From assembly GCA_965237895.1 (NCBI GenBank), contig CBDEGR010000002.1, positions 1,922,001-1,986,000 on the forward strand: a stretch of 64,000 bases of DNA, read 5' to 3'. This document shows positions 22,229 through 31,782 of the stretch, in pieces (position 1 is the stretch's first letter; each line of letters opens with the position of its first letter). This DNA comes from CBDEGR01 sp965237895. Lineage in GTDB: Bacteria > Acidobacteriota > Terriglobia > UBA7540 > JAPUME01. The notes below the pieces were generated by a model, which worked only from the letters and a program-made list of their open reading frames with translations, made no database searches and was not told the DNA's origin. The position numbers and the translations under genes are program-made.

Positions 22229-22972
22229 CTAGGCCGTTCGGGATCCGGCACTCTCCTTCGGCCGCTCCTGCTCGGTCAAACCAGAAATAATAATTTCCCT
22301 CACTTGCCGGCTCAGGCGGTACCGGTCCTCATAGACCAAACCGGCGGTGGGAACCGGATCGTGAAAAGTAATTCGCATGGTGCCGGGATGGATGGCCCAT
22401 TTCCCTTTGGTCATGATCCTGTGTCCGCCGGAGACCGAGATGGGAATAATCGGCGCCCCGGCCTTAATGGCCATGACAAAGACACCTCTTTTGAAATTCT
22501 GGATGCGCCCGTCGGGGCTGCGTGTTCCTTCCGGGAAGGCAATGAAGGGTCGGCCCGACTTTAACGACTCCGCCGCCCGGTCCACGCTCTGGATGGCCGC
22601 AGCACGGTTGCTGCGGTCGATGGAAATGAAGCCGCGCATGCGCATCCCGATGTTCAAGAACGGAACACGGAAGAACTCCTTCTTGGCCATGATCCAAATC
22701 GGAGGAAGGATGGAGACCAGGGCCGGAGGGTCGCAATTGCTCTGATGGTTGGCGAGAAAGAGCGCCGCCTGCCCGACGGGAATCTTTTCCCGATGGCGGA
22801 CGTCGAGCTTGATCCCCGCAAGCCAGACGGCGATCTTGGCGCCGAAGCGCCCGACGGCGTAGATGGAGTCGGTCTCGCGCGCCAGGACGCTAAAGATCAG
22901 CATGGGCGGCGCGGTCAGCAAAATATAGAGGAAGACCACCGTGACCACCATAATGGCGCGAATCGTTGCCAT
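22229..22972 (-). CDS. plsC: 1-acyl-sn-glycerol-3-phosphate acyltransferase
   Basis: Membrane acyltransferase making phosphatidic acid, 247 residues from ATG 22972. It has an N-terminal membrane helix (IRAIMVVTVVFLYILL), the catalytic NHQSNCD (HX4D motif) and FPEGTRS. Upstream in-frame codons overlap the peptidase gene and look non-homologous, so they are excluded. It follows the M61 peptidase by 23 bp and ends the ldcA-mpl-M61-plsC run. Confidence 0.93.
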   Translation of the reverse strand: MATIRAIMVVTVVFLYILLTAPPMLIFSVLARETDSIYAVGRFGAKIAVWLAGIKLDVRHREKIPVGQAALFLANHQSNCDPPALVSILPPIWIMAKKEFFRVPFLNIGMRMRGFISIDRSNRAAAIQSVDRAAESLKSGRPFIAFPEGTRSPDGRIQNFKRGVFVMAIKAGAPIIPISVSGGHRIMTKGKWAIHPGTMRITFHDPVPTAGLVYEDRYRLSRQVREIIISGLTEQERPKESAGSRTA

Positions 22973-22995
22973 GCGCTCTCCCCTCGCTTCTCCTC

Positions 22996-24555
22996 TCACT
23001 CCGGATCGCGGGTTTCGCCCCGGAGCCACGCTTCGCGAAAATCAAGTTGTTCACCGGAAGCGTTCTTGATCTCTTCCAGCGCATATTTCGGCTTGGCGGA
23101 TGCATCGAACTGCAATTCCAGCCCGACATACCCAAAGAAATTTCGATAGGGCAAGGGCTCCGTGCCGTAAATATAACGGTCGAAGAAATCCTCGAACGAA
23201 GCGCCGGCGACTTCTTCGACAACGCGCCGAAGTTCTGCGGTCTCTTCGAAGGGCCGATTCGGCCAGCCGAACTCCCGGTTCATCGCGCGCAGGACGTCGT
23301 CCAGACTGCAACGGTTGCCGGTCCTCCGGCGGATCGCGAGATCGAGCAAAACTCCCACCACCTCTCCCTTAGCATAATAAGAGATGCTGCGTTCCGGCAG
23401 AAGATATTTCGGATATTTTTCCAGCCACGCACTCAAGCTCGACCCCGTCAGCGACTGAAAGCGCGCGGCAGGTCTCAGCTCGGTTTTTCCGATCGTCCGC
23501 GCCAGCCGCTCATAGAACGCCCGGCGTGAAATCAAACCCGTGCGCACCAACGTATAGGCCGCGTAAGTGCTCGTCAGCCCTTCGAGAAACCAGAGCGAAT
23601 CCGTGTATTTCTCCCGCCAGTAGCCGGGCGAACTCAGCGAAACCGGACGAATCCGTTTCGCATTCCAAAGGTGAAAAAATTCATGAGCGATGAGGGAAGC
23701 AAGATCCGCTTTCCGACTCCTCACCCACCGCCCATTGAAGCCGACCGCGGCGGCGTTTCGATGCTCCATACCGCCGCTGCCCCGCCCCTTCGGGAAATGG
23801 AGAAAGAAAGTGAACCGGAAGAAAGGAACATCTTGCATCAACCGCGTCTGGTAACGGGTGATGGTTTTGACCATCGGCAGAATTTGCTCCTCGGCAGGGG
23901 GATCGGAATCGGCCGAAACGACCAGCCGATAGAGAGCGCCTTTCTGCCGGTAACCGTACTCTGCAAACAAACCCAACTCGGCGGGACTGTCCACCAATTC
24001 ATCGTAACTGGAGGCACGGAACACCGCACGGCGCACCTCCGGAAGCGGCATCGCCGCCTTCCAACCCTCCGGCAAGACGAACTTCAATGTCACCGGGCGA
24101 TCACTCTCTCCTTTTCGAAACCCACTGCTATGGAAAAGAAGCGTCGCCGGATTCAAGAAGCCCCGCCGCGGCCCTACATAACTCGAAAAGACGGTCTTCT
24201 CTTCAGCCAGAACGCGATAGCGAATCTCCAGGGCGGGACAATCCCCGCCCCCCAATTTCCAACTGTGCCGGTCGAGTTGAATCAAGCGCCGCGGCTCGGG
24301 CCCGCAACGCGCCTTGAGCTTTTGGACATTCCGGACAAAATCACGAATCTGGTAGAGCCCGTACCAAGCCGGAAACGCGATCACCGTCTCGTCCGTCGCG
24401 TCGGGGACCGTCATGGTGACTTCCACGGCGTGCGTTTCGGGCGAGGAAATCTCAAGGCGATAATGGACGCCGCGTGCGGTTTTGTCGGCAGCTCCGAAGA
24501 GGAGCGCGGGGGAAAAAAGATAAAAGAGAAGCTTGAAGAAACGACGCCGCGCCAT
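22996..24555 (-). CDS. M61-family (glycyl aminopeptidase-like) metallopeptidase
   Basis: Zinc peptidase of 519 residues with a signal peptide (FFKLLFYLFSPALLFGA), an N-terminal beta domain, GMEHRNA, then the zinc site HEFFHLWNAKR with the third ligand in WFLEGLTSTYAAY. The C-terminal PDZ domain of typical M61 proteins appears to be absent. It begins directly after mpl ends (adjacent bases 24555/24556), so it is co-transcribed with two murein-recycling genes. A role in processing cell-wall or periplasmic peptides is inference from context. Confidence 0.88.
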   Translation of the reverse strand: MARRRFFKLLFYLFSPALLFGAADKTARGVHYRLEISSPETHAVEVTMTVPDATDETVIAFPAWYGLYQIRDFVRNVQKLKARCGPEPRRLIQLDRHSWKLGGGDCPALEIRYRVLAEEKTVFSSYVGPRRGFLNPATLLFHSSGFRKGESDRPVTLKFVLPEGWKAAMPLPEVRRAVFRASSYDELVDSPAELGLFAEYGYRQKGALYRLVVSADSDPPAEEQILPMVKTITRYQTRLMQDVPFFRFTFFLHFPKGRGSGGMEHRNAAAVGFNGRWVRSRKADLASLIAHEFFHLWNAKRIRPVSLSSPGYWREKYTDSLWFLEGLTSTYAAYTLVRTGLISRRAFYERLARTIGKTELRPAARFQSLTGSSLSAWLEKYPKYLLPERSISYYAKGEVVGVLLDLAIRRRTGNRCSLDDVLRAMNREFGWPNRPFEETAELRRVVEEVAGASFEDFFDRYIYGTEPLPYRNFFGYVGLELQFDASAKPKYALEEIKNASGEQLDFREAWLRGETRDPE

Positions 24556-26034
24556 TCAGGAACGCTCCCGAGAAGCGGGCTTCGAAGAGGCGAACCCGGC
24601 CGGGGTATTCGGAGAAGGGCGTTCGCGAAGCGCCTGAAGCAGCAAGCTGTGGATTCCCTCGAAGCCGCCGTTCGACATGATGAGGGCCGTGTCTCCCCCT
24701 TTGAGCCTCCCGGCAGCGTGAGAAACGATCTCCCGCACTCCCGAAAGCAGATGCGCTTCTTTGCCCCGGCTGCGGAGTTCCTCCACAACCGCCGCGACAT
24801 CCAAGCGCTCCGCATTCGGCAACGCTTCGGTGCGATGAACCGGGGCAAAGAGAACTTCGTCGGCGTCCTCAAAAGCACTCTTCAGCTCTTCCTGGAAAAT
24901 TTTTCGCCGCAGGGTATTCGAACGCGGCTCGACGATGGCCCAGATTCTGCCTTTCGGGTAGCGCGCCCGGGCTGCGGAAACCGTCCCGGCAATCGCTGCG
25001 GGGTGATGCGCGAAATCGTCGATCACGGTGATGTCACCCTCCACACCGCGCACCTCCATCCGCCGCCGTACGCCACCAAACGCGCGCAGTCCTTCGCGGA
25101 TCGCATCCGTGGAAAGCCCACAGGCGTCGGCCATGGCCGTGGCGGCGACGGCGTTCAATACATTAAACTCGCCGGCCATGGGCAGGAAAAACGCTCCCCG
25201 CTTGCGGCCCTCATGCAGTAATTCAAATTCAGTGCCCTCGCCCGTTGTCTTCAGCTTTACGGCGCGCCACGTATTCTCTTCGCCCAACCCGAAGAATTCC
25301 ACCCGGCAGAACGCATGCGCGACGCACGCCCGGGCGTTGGAGCTCTCTCCGGCGGCGAAAATTTTTCCCGAACGCGGCACCAGATTCACCAAGCGGCGGA
25401 AGGCCGTGAGGACGGCATCTAGGTCAGGATACATGTCGGCATGGTCGTATTCGACCGCATTCAGGATCAGAGAGCGCGGAAGGTAATGGAGAAACTTCGG
25501 CCCCTTGTCGAAAAAAGCCGTGTCGTATTCGTCGCCTTCGACAACAAAATGGCGACCCTCGCCCAGCTCAAAACTACTCTCGAAATTTCCGGCAATTCCG
25601 CCCACCAGGAAGCTGGGCGCAAGCCCTCCGTGATAAAGCAGCCAAGCGACGAGCGACGCCGTCGTCGTCTTCCCGTGCGTGCCGGAAACGACGATTGACT
25701 CTTTCGGCCGCAGGAAGAGTTCCTTCAACACTTCAGCCATCGAAGAGTACGGGAGCCTGCGGTCGAGAACCGCCTCCACCTCCGGATTCCCGCGCGAGAG
25801 GGCGTTGCCGATGACGACCAGGTCCGGCGCCGGGGTTAAATTCTTTTCCGCGTAGGCCGAGGCCACAGGAATCGAAAGTTTTTGGAGAAAGTCGGACATC
25901 GGCGGGTAGATGTTGGCATCGGACCCAGTGACCCGGAAGCCGCGCTGCTGGAGCATCCCCGCCAGCGACGCCATGCCGCTGCCGCAGATGCCGATCAGGT
26001 GGACGCGCCGCTTTCCTTCTCCTAAAGACACCAT
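24556..26034 (-). CDS. mpl: UDP-N-acetylmuramate:L-Ala-gamma-D-Glu-meso-DAP ligase
   Basis: Reattaches recycled murein tripeptide to UDP-MurNAc, bypassing the stepwise Mur ligases. It has 492 residues: a Rossmann-type N-terminal domain (VHLIGICGSGMASLAG), the ATP-binding GTHGKTTT P-loop, EGDEYDTAFFDKGPKFLHY, which is diagnostic for Mpl rather than MurC, and a C-terminal domain with DDFAHHP. It follows ldcA by 3 bp. Together they indicate active recycling of DAP-type peptidoglycan. Confidence 0.95.
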   Translation of the reverse strand: MVSLGEGKRRVHLIGICGSGMASLAGMLQQRGFRVTGSDANIYPPMSDFLQKLSIPVASAYAEKNLTPAPDLVVIGNALSRGNPEVEAVLDRRLPYSSMAEVLKELFLRPKESIVVSGTHGKTTTASLVAWLLYHGGLAPSFLVGGIAGNFESSFELGEGRHFVVEGDEYDTAFFDKGPKFLHYLPRSLILNAVEYDHADMYPDLDAVLTAFRRLVNLVPRSGKIFAAGESSNARACVAHAFCRVEFFGLGEENTWRAVKLKTTGEGTEFELLHEGRKRGAFFLPMAGEFNVLNAVAATAMADACGLSTDAIREGLRAFGGVRRRMEVRGVEGDITVIDDFAHHPAAIAGTVSAARARYPKGRIWAIVEPRSNTLRRKIFQEELKSAFEDADEVLFAPVHRTEALPNAERLDVAAVVEELRSRGKEAHLLSGVREIVSHAAGRLKGGDTALIMSNGGFEGIHSLLLQALRERPSPNTPAGFASSKPASRERS

Positions 26035-26037
26035 AGG

Positions 26038-26973
26038 CTAAACCGTCGCCGCCTCCAGTACGGTGAGCTTCACTCTGCCGTCGCATTCCAGTCGTCCCCG
26101 CACGCCCAACGGCAGCGTCAGCGTCAGCGTGCCGCCGCTTAGCGTATGGCCGAAAGGAACACCATAGGCGATGGGGCCGCGAAAATCAGATAAGGCTTCG
26201 GAAATCACGTCCGTCAACTCGTAACCTTGGTCGGCGGTCTGCACGCAACCGGGCATCTGGCCGAAGATGATTCCGGCGACCTCATCCAGATTCCCCGCCT
26301 GTTTTAAGTGCAGCAGCATCCGGTCAATCTGGTACGGCTTGGCGTTGACATCCTCGAGCAACAGGAGAGTTCCCCGCGTGTCGATTTCGTCCGGCGTGCC
26401 GAGCGTAGCCACCACCAGTGAAAGGCAGCCGCCGAGCAGAGTTCCCTCCGCCGTGCCGCCGCGAAGAACCGTTCCGCCTTCAAAGGCCGTCCAATTCGAC
26501 TTCCCTTCGAGCGCGGCGCGAAGCGAGGCTTCATCGTAGGCGCTCGGCCCGCGCGCCAACTCCTGCGCCACCATCGGCCCGGAAAAGGTAACCCAGCCGA
26601 ATTGTTTCCACAAATGAAGTTGAAGAATGGTCAGGTCGCTCGAGCCGACGAAACTTTTTGGGGAGAGCTTGGCCAAGGCCTTATCCATTTGCCCCACAAG
26701 ATATCCCGCGCCGTACCCGCCCCGCGCGGCGAAGACGGCCTGGTAATCGGGATTCGTGAGCGCCGCTTGAAGTTCTTGAATCCGCCGCTCATGGCCGCCG
26801 GCGAAATATCGATGGGATACGAAGATTCCCTCGTTGTAGGAAGCCTTGTAACCGAGCCGTTCGAGTTCCTTCACCCCGCGCAGGAACGTCTCCCGGTCCA
26901 ACGGGCTGCCGGGCGCAGCGATGCCAACAGACTTACCACGCTGCAGGCAGGGCGGTTTGGAAAAATTACTCAT
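26038..26973 (-). CDS. ldcA: LD-carboxypeptidase (peptidase family S66)
   Basis: Cytoplasmic enzyme that removes the terminal D-Ala from recycled murein tetrapeptide, giving the tripeptide used by Mpl. It has 311 residues. The S66 triad is visible: Ser in FVGSSDLT, Glu in LLEDVN and His in VPFGHT. The N-terminal VGIAAPGSP and AARGGYGAG segments are typical. First gene of the ldcA-mpl-M61-plsC operon. Confidence 0.94.
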   Translation of the reverse strand: MSNFSKPPCLQRGKSVGIAAPGSPLDRETFLRGVKELERLGYKASYNEGIFVSHRYFAGGHERRIQELQAALTNPDYQAVFAARGGYGAGYLVGQMDKALAKLSPKSFVGSSDLTILQLHLWKQFGWVTFSGPMVAQELARGPSAYDEASLRAALEGKSNWTAFEGGTVLRGGTAEGTLLGGCLSLVVATLGTPDEIDTRGTLLLLEDVNAKPYQIDRMLLHLKQAGNLDEVAGIIFGQMPGCVQTADQGYELTDVISEALSDFRGPIAYGVPFGHTLSGGTLTLTLPLGVRGRLECDGRVKLTVLEAATV

Positions 26974-27115
26974 AAAGGTAAACTATCTGCAGTACTATCG
27001 TAAATCTCTCCTAGGATAGGAGTAAAAATTAAGTGGACCCTTTAGGCGACACTCTCCCATCTCCACTCTATTTCTGAAATTCAATATTCGTGATTTCTAC
27101 TCTTGCTCTACCTGC

Positions 27116-27936
27116 CTAATCTGAAGGGGCTTCATCGCCGACAACATACCCAAAATCTCTGACATAACCTGGCTTCAAAGGCGTGTTGTTTCCACCGAAA
27201 GAAAACTCAGTAACAAGAACCGGGTGGTATTCTGCTTCAGCTATAGGATTCCCTTTTCGCCCGAGGAAATAGATTGTAATCTGAATCTTCTTCAGGCTCC
27301 GATCGCCATTGTTGATAATCTTGCCAACGACTGCCGGCTCCGGACTGCCAATCCCGAATCTTCTCCCTTTCCCCACTTTGAAATTTTTTTATCTCGATCT
27401 TCTTTATGTATGCTCTCTTTTCCTCAATAGCCTCTATCTCCTTCATTTCCTTATTGGCTTGGAAATTTTCCGGATAGAGTTCGATTGCCCTTTTGTACTT
27501 TTGAAGTGCTCCTTTCAGTTTGTTATCCTCCCTCAACTGCTTTGCCTCTGCTAGAAGCGCTATGGCATCCCAACCCAAATAAACTTTCCAACCATCCGAT
27601 TCCAAAACTAATCTGAAATATGCGGTAGTGGGCGTGACGGGATGGAGAATAACAGCGGTAACCTTGGCACGGTTCTCATCAATCTTTACCTCCTTAATCT
27701 GATAGGAAATCCAATCGAGTGGAGATTCGACCAGAGGCTCGTTATCATTAGGAAGATATTTCCGATAAATATTCCTCTAGTATTTTAATTTTTTTATCAC
27801 TCGCTGAAATGTAACGATAGGCTTCTTCGTGCTTGGCCTGAAGGGAAGCTTCCAGATACTTCGTTAGAGAATCTCTTGGATTTGATTGGCCACAACCTAC
27901 CACCAAAAGTGCCAGGCTAAGCAGTATCGCCTTCAT
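27116..27936 (-). pseudogene. lipoprotein with TPR-like and FxLYD-like segments, two +1 frameshifts
   Basis: The start MKAILLSLALLVVGC has a lipobox with the lipidated Cys at residue 15. Three frames must be joined: one T too many in TTT at 27759-27761 and one in the T7 run at 27384-27390. Corrected, it has 272 residues: an N-terminal helical region (YLEASLQAKHEEAYRYIS), a middle TPR-like repeat (LKGALQKYKRAIELYPENFQANKE) and a C-terminal beta domain (VVGKIINNGDRSLKKIQITIYF) resembling FxLYD. Function unknown. The second lesion is in the longest homopolymer of the gene, so sequencing error is possible. Confidence 0.7.
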
Positions 27937-28065
27937 AACCCATTACCTCCAACTGCCTTTTATTGCCTGGGGTCTTTGGTATCCGAGTAGTTCTCCATAT
28001 CTATTGAGGATATATTTCTCAACCCACTCGTATCCCTTCGGCTCAACCCGTAATCTAATTAAATA

Positions 28066-29011
28066 ATGGCCGTGGAACAAGGGCGAAAGCTTTACAAGGC
28101 CGACATGCACATGCACTCCCGCTATTCCGGGATGTCCAAGCACTTAAAATTCCTGCGCTGCCGGGACTGCTACTCGAAACCAATTGACGTTTACCGCACC
28201 GCAAAGAAGCGCGGCATGGATTGGGTAACCATCACCGACCACGACTCGATCGACGGTCGCAAGGAACTTTTAGACAAGCACGGGCCGCTGCCGGACTTTA
28301 TCATGGGCGAAGAGGTCTCCACTTGGTTTCCCGAGTTCCGCCACGCCATCCACATCGGCGTCTACGGGCTGACCGAAATCCATCACCGGGAGATGCAGCC
28401 GCTGCGGAAGAACGGGAATGAGTTGGTGGCATATCTAAAAGAGCAAAACCTTCTCTTTGCGCTGAACCACATTTTTCACGACTTCGCTCACACCGAACAC
28501 GTGCGGGACTACATCCGCCGGATGGTAGAGCTCTTCCAAATCTTCGAGGTCCGGAACGGTTTCCAACAGCGGGTGCACAGCGAATTCATCGAAGAGTTGC
28601 TCGGCCACTTCCGCTCGGGGAGCGGCCCGCGCAGCGTCATCGCCGGCAGCGACGCTCACACGCTGCGCCGCATCGGACGGACCTACACGGCAAGCTACGC
28701 CACGAACCGCGAGGAGTTTCTCGAAGACATCCGAGACGGGAAAACCATGGTTTTCGGCCGACACTCGAACCACATCTCGCTGGCGGGGGACATTTACGGC
28801 GTCGTGCTCCGTTACTATCCGCATCTGTTCTTGCCGCGACGGGACCACTTCCCGCGCTGGGTGCGTTTGAAAAATATGTTCTTGAGCCTGTTAGACGCCG
28901 CCGTTCCTGGTGACTCCTTATATTGTCGCCGTGCGTCACAGCCGGATCGAGCGCGATCGCATCCAACGTTACTCGGACATGTTCCGTCGTGACCTGATAT
29001 CGCTAGCCTAG
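28066..29011 (+). pseudogene. PHP-domain phosphoesterase-like protein, +1 frameshift near the C-terminus
   Basis: PHP-fold metal-dependent hydrolase: DMHMHSRYSG (about 13-22), TITDHDSIDG, EEVSTWFP, LNHIFHD and GSDAHTLRR give the metal-binding His/Asp/Glu set. The last 30 residues read out of phase from 28909. Deleting one G at 28909-28910 gives a helical tail (TPYIVAVRHSRIERDR...) ending at 29011, total 314 residues. All catalytic motifs lie before the lesion, so activity could survive. The substrate is unknown. It stands alone on the plus strand and converges on the dapF homologue. Confidence 0.75.
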
Positions 29012-29027
29012 CGCTCCCCCGGCCGGA

Positions 29028-29963
29028 TCATCTCTTTTTCTTTAATTCCTGGCTTAATTCCCGGTTTTTCCCGGACCTTTCCGGGTTCAGCCAATAGTCG
29101 CCGCTGGCGATCAGCTCCACCGGGCCGGTCAGGTAGACTGGCTCATCTTCATCTTCGCCTTTGCCTGCGCGCCATTCCACTTCCATCGTTCCCGCCAAGG
29201 TACGCACCCGGACCCGCCGCCCCGTGTGGCCGTTTAGAATGGAAGCCACCGTCGCGCTGCAAGACCCGGTGCCGGAAGAGAGCGTCACGCCCACGCCCCG
29301 CTCCCAGTAGCGCACCTGAATCTCGCGTTTCGAGACGACTTTTATGAACTCGACGTTCGTTCCTCGCGGGAAATGCGGCTTCCGTTCGATCTCCTCGCCC
29401 AGGCTCACCCAATCGATCTTGTCAAAACCTTCAACAAAGACCGAACAGTGTGGGTTCCCCATCGAAGTCACCGTCACCGGTAAAGTTCCCTTACTTGTCG
29501 GGAGATGGAAACCACAAACCGGTGCGCGGGCGCGATCGGCCTGAAAAGGAATCTTGGCCGGATCGAGGACAGGCTTTCCCATATCGACGCGAAAGACCCA
29601 GCGCCGTTGTCCCACTTCAACCGGAATCAGTTCCTTCGTGCCGGCCAGGGTACGGATGAGCAGCGGTTGGCGGGACGGGCGGCGTGAGACGGCCAGCAGG
29701 TAGGCGCCGACGCAGCGGATGCCGTTGCCGGAAATTTCCGCTTCACTGCCGTCGGCGTTGATGATGCGGACCATGGTGGGAACCGGCCCTTTTTTCAATT
29801 TATGAACCAGCAGGAGTCCGTCGGCGCCGAGGCCGAGCCGACGGTCGCAAATCCAGCGGGCGAGTTCCGCGACGCGCATCGGGGCCCGCTCGGCGGGGAC
29901 GACAAGGAAATCGTTGCCCACGCCTTGAAACTTCCAAAAGGGCAATCGGCCGGAGCGCTTCAA
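29028..29963 (-). CDS. dapF: diaminopimelate epimerase family protein with Ser in both catalytic Cys positions
   Basis: DapF-fold two-domain protein, about 311 residues from a TTG at 29963 (GGAGG 11 nt upstream; an ATG at 30014 adds an unconserved leader). It keeps GNDFLVV, NADGSEAE, GNGIRC and GNPHC. The two catalytic cysteines of DapF are replaced: Ser78 in AEISGNG (codon TCC) and Ser230 in LSSGTGS (codon TCC). The substrate-binding Glu before the second motif is Val (GVGVTL). Either a lineage-typical variant or a different epimerase/isomerase. It lies 25 bp downstream of mtnP. Confidence 0.8.
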   Translation of the reverse strand: MKRSGRLPFWKFQGVGNDFLVVPAERAPMRVAELARWICDRRLGLGADGLLLVHKLKKGPVPTMVRIINADGSEAEISGNGIRCVGAYLLAVSRRPSRQPLLIRTLAGTKELIPVEVGQRRWVFRVDMGKPVLDPAKIPFQADRARAPVCGFHLPTSKGTLPVTVTSMGNPHCSVFVEGFDKIDWVSLGEEIERKPHFPRGTNVEFIKVVSKREIQVRYWERGVGVTLSSGTGSCSATVASILNGHTGRRVRVRTLAGTMEVEWRAGKGEDEDEPVYLTGPVELIASGDYWLNPERSGKNRELSQELKKKR

Positions 29964-30038
29964 AACAGAGTCCGCCTCCCAAAAAGGTGGGCATGTCGCG
30001 CATGTTACGCCCATATAACGAAGGGACCGGAAGATATG

Positions 30039-30905
30039 TCAGGAGAGGTATTTGCCGATCAACAGCTTATATTTCTCCTTGGCTTCATCCGAGATAAATT
30101 TCGGGTCCGTCATGATGGCATGCTGAAGGGCGACGGCACATCTGCAGGTACGCTTGCCCTGGACTACCTTAACGGCCTCGCGAAGAATCCGCTGGGCGTT
30201 TTCGGCGTTCTGGGTGAGGCAGGCAATGACCTGTTCCACCGTCACCGTGTCGGTTTCCGGATGCCAGCAGTCATAGTCGGTCACCATGGAGAGGCTGGCG
30301 TAGCAGATCTCGGCCTCGCGGGCCAGCTTGGCTTCCTGGAGGTTCGTCATGCCGATGATGTCCATCTTCCAGGAGCGGTAGACGTTCGACTCCGCCTTGG
30401 TGGAAAATGTCGGACCCTCCATGCACAAATAGGTGCCGCCGCGATGGGTTTGCACCTTAGCAGTCTGGCAGGCCTTGTAAAGCATATCCACCAGGTCGGA
30501 GCAGATGGGGTCGGCAAAGCTGACGTGGGCCACCAGACCGTCACCGAAAAACGTGGAGACGCGACCCTGCGTGCGGTCGAAAAACTGCAACGGCAGCACC
30601 ATATCCCCCGGCCGAAACTTCGCCTGCAACGACCCGACGGCGCTGACCGAGAGAATCCTTTCCACTCCCAGCGTTTTGAAGGCGTAAATGTTGGCGCGAA
30701 AGTTGATCTCAGTGGGCAGGAGCCAATGCCCGCGGCCGTGGCGCGCCAGGAAGGCGAGTTTTCGGCCTTCCAGTTCACCCAGAAGGAAGAGGTCCGAAGG
30801 ATGCCCGAAAGGGGTTTCGATCTCCACTTCTTTGGCGTTTTGGAGGCCCGGCATCTTGTACAGTCCGCTTCCTCCGATAATTCCGATTTCCGCTTGATAG
30901 CTCAT
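30039..30905 (-). CDS. mtnP: S-methyl-5'-thioadenosine phosphorylase
   Basis: Cleaves methylthioadenosine to adenine and 5-methylthioribose-1-phosphate, in methionine salvage. It has 288 residues, with GIIGGSGLY, the phosphate-binding LARHGRGH, SAVGSL, YLCMEGPTFSTKAES and GMTNLQEAKLARE followed by TDYDCWH, all typical of MTAP. Encoded between an MBL hydrolase and the dapF homologue on the same strand. Confidence 0.94.
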   Translation of the reverse strand: MSYQAEIGIIGGSGLYKMPGLQNAKEVEIETPFGHPSDLFLLGELEGRKLAFLARHGRGHWLLPTEINFRANIYAFKTLGVERILSVSAVGSLQAKFRPGDMVLPLQFFDRTQGRVSTFFGDGLVAHVSFADPICSDLVDMLYKACQTAKVQTHRGGTYLCMEGPTFSTKAESNVYRSWKMDIIGMTNLQEAKLAREAEICYASLSMVTDYDCWHPETDTVTVEQVIACLTQNAENAQRILREAVKVVQGKRTCRCAVALQHAIMTDPKFISDEAKEKYKLLIGKYLS

Positions 30906-30936
30906 GGGGTCCTTCCTAATTTAATGCTTATTAAAA

Positions 30937-31782
30937 CTATATTTCCACCGGCACGACGGCGAACTTTCTACCCTCTCCACGGAGCCGTGCAACCGGAATT
31001 CTTACGTCGTGCGGAAAAATAACCAGGGTTCCCCGGCGCGCCAACTCCGGAAAGAGCCGCTCCTTATTTTCGAGCGTCTCCAACGGAAAGAGATCAAGCG
31101 CGGCAATCCAGGGATAGTGCACATGAGCGGCGGTCGGAAACAGGTCGCTGACGAAGAGCGCCTCCGCCCCCTCGGACGAGATCCACACGCCTTGCAGATG
31201 TCGCGTATGGCCGGGAAGAACCTCGACGCGAATCCCCTGGACAATCTCCTGATTGCCCTCCAGAAGAGACATCCGCCCACCCAGGTCTCCGGTCGCGTCC
31301 GTGAAGTAATCCTTCCGGTAGTTTCCCTTCTCCCTGAGCGAGTGCGAAAGTCCTCGTTCCCACTCGCCCTTTTGCACATAGTAACGAGCTTGCGGAAAGG
31401 TGGGGACCGTCGCGCCGCCTTCCCCCGACATCAGGTTCCACCCGCAATGGTCGAAATGGAGATGGGTGTTGATCACAATATCCACTTCCTCCCGGCTCAC
31501 ACCGACCCGCGCCAAGTCCTTCAGTAAATCGGTGGGTTTTTGCAGCCCGAAGATGTCGCGATCCTTTTCGCTCATGCGGTCCCCAATGCCGGTTTCGATC
31601 AAAACCGTATGCTTCCCGGTCCTCACCAACAGACTGGTTAAGGCCATGGAGATCCGATTCCGGTCATCGGGAGAAATTTTCTTCTCCCATAAGACGCGGG
31701 GAACGACGCCGAACATCTGACCGCCGTCGAGAGCAAACTCCCCGTCGGAGAGAAGATCCACCTGAAACTTGCCGAGCTTCAC
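30937..31782 (-). CDS. metallo-beta-lactamase-fold hydrolase
   Basis: A 281-residue MBL-fold protein with the zinc motif THLHFDHCG (about 106-114), a further His in LPGHTRHLQG, Asp in FVSDLFPT and a final FPHD. The arrangement resembles the lactonase/glyoxalase-II-like branch, but the substrate cannot be read from the sequence. Its start is immediately after the methylmalonyl-CoA epimerase stop (31782/31783), implying co-translation. Confidence 0.85.
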   Translation of the reverse strand: MKLGKFQVDLLSDGEFALDGGQMFGVVPRVLWEKKISPDDRNRISMALTSLLVRTGKHTVLIETGIGDRMSEKDRDIFGLQKPTDLLKDLARVGVSREEVDIVINTHLHFDHCGWNLMSGEGGATVPTFPQARYYVQKGEWERGLSHSLREKGNYRKDYFTDATGDLGGRMSLLEGNQEIVQGIRVEVLPGHTRHLQGVWISSEGAEALFVSDLFPTAAHVHYPWIAALDLFPLETLENKERLFPELARRGTLVIFPHDVRIPVARLRGEGRKFAVVPVEI

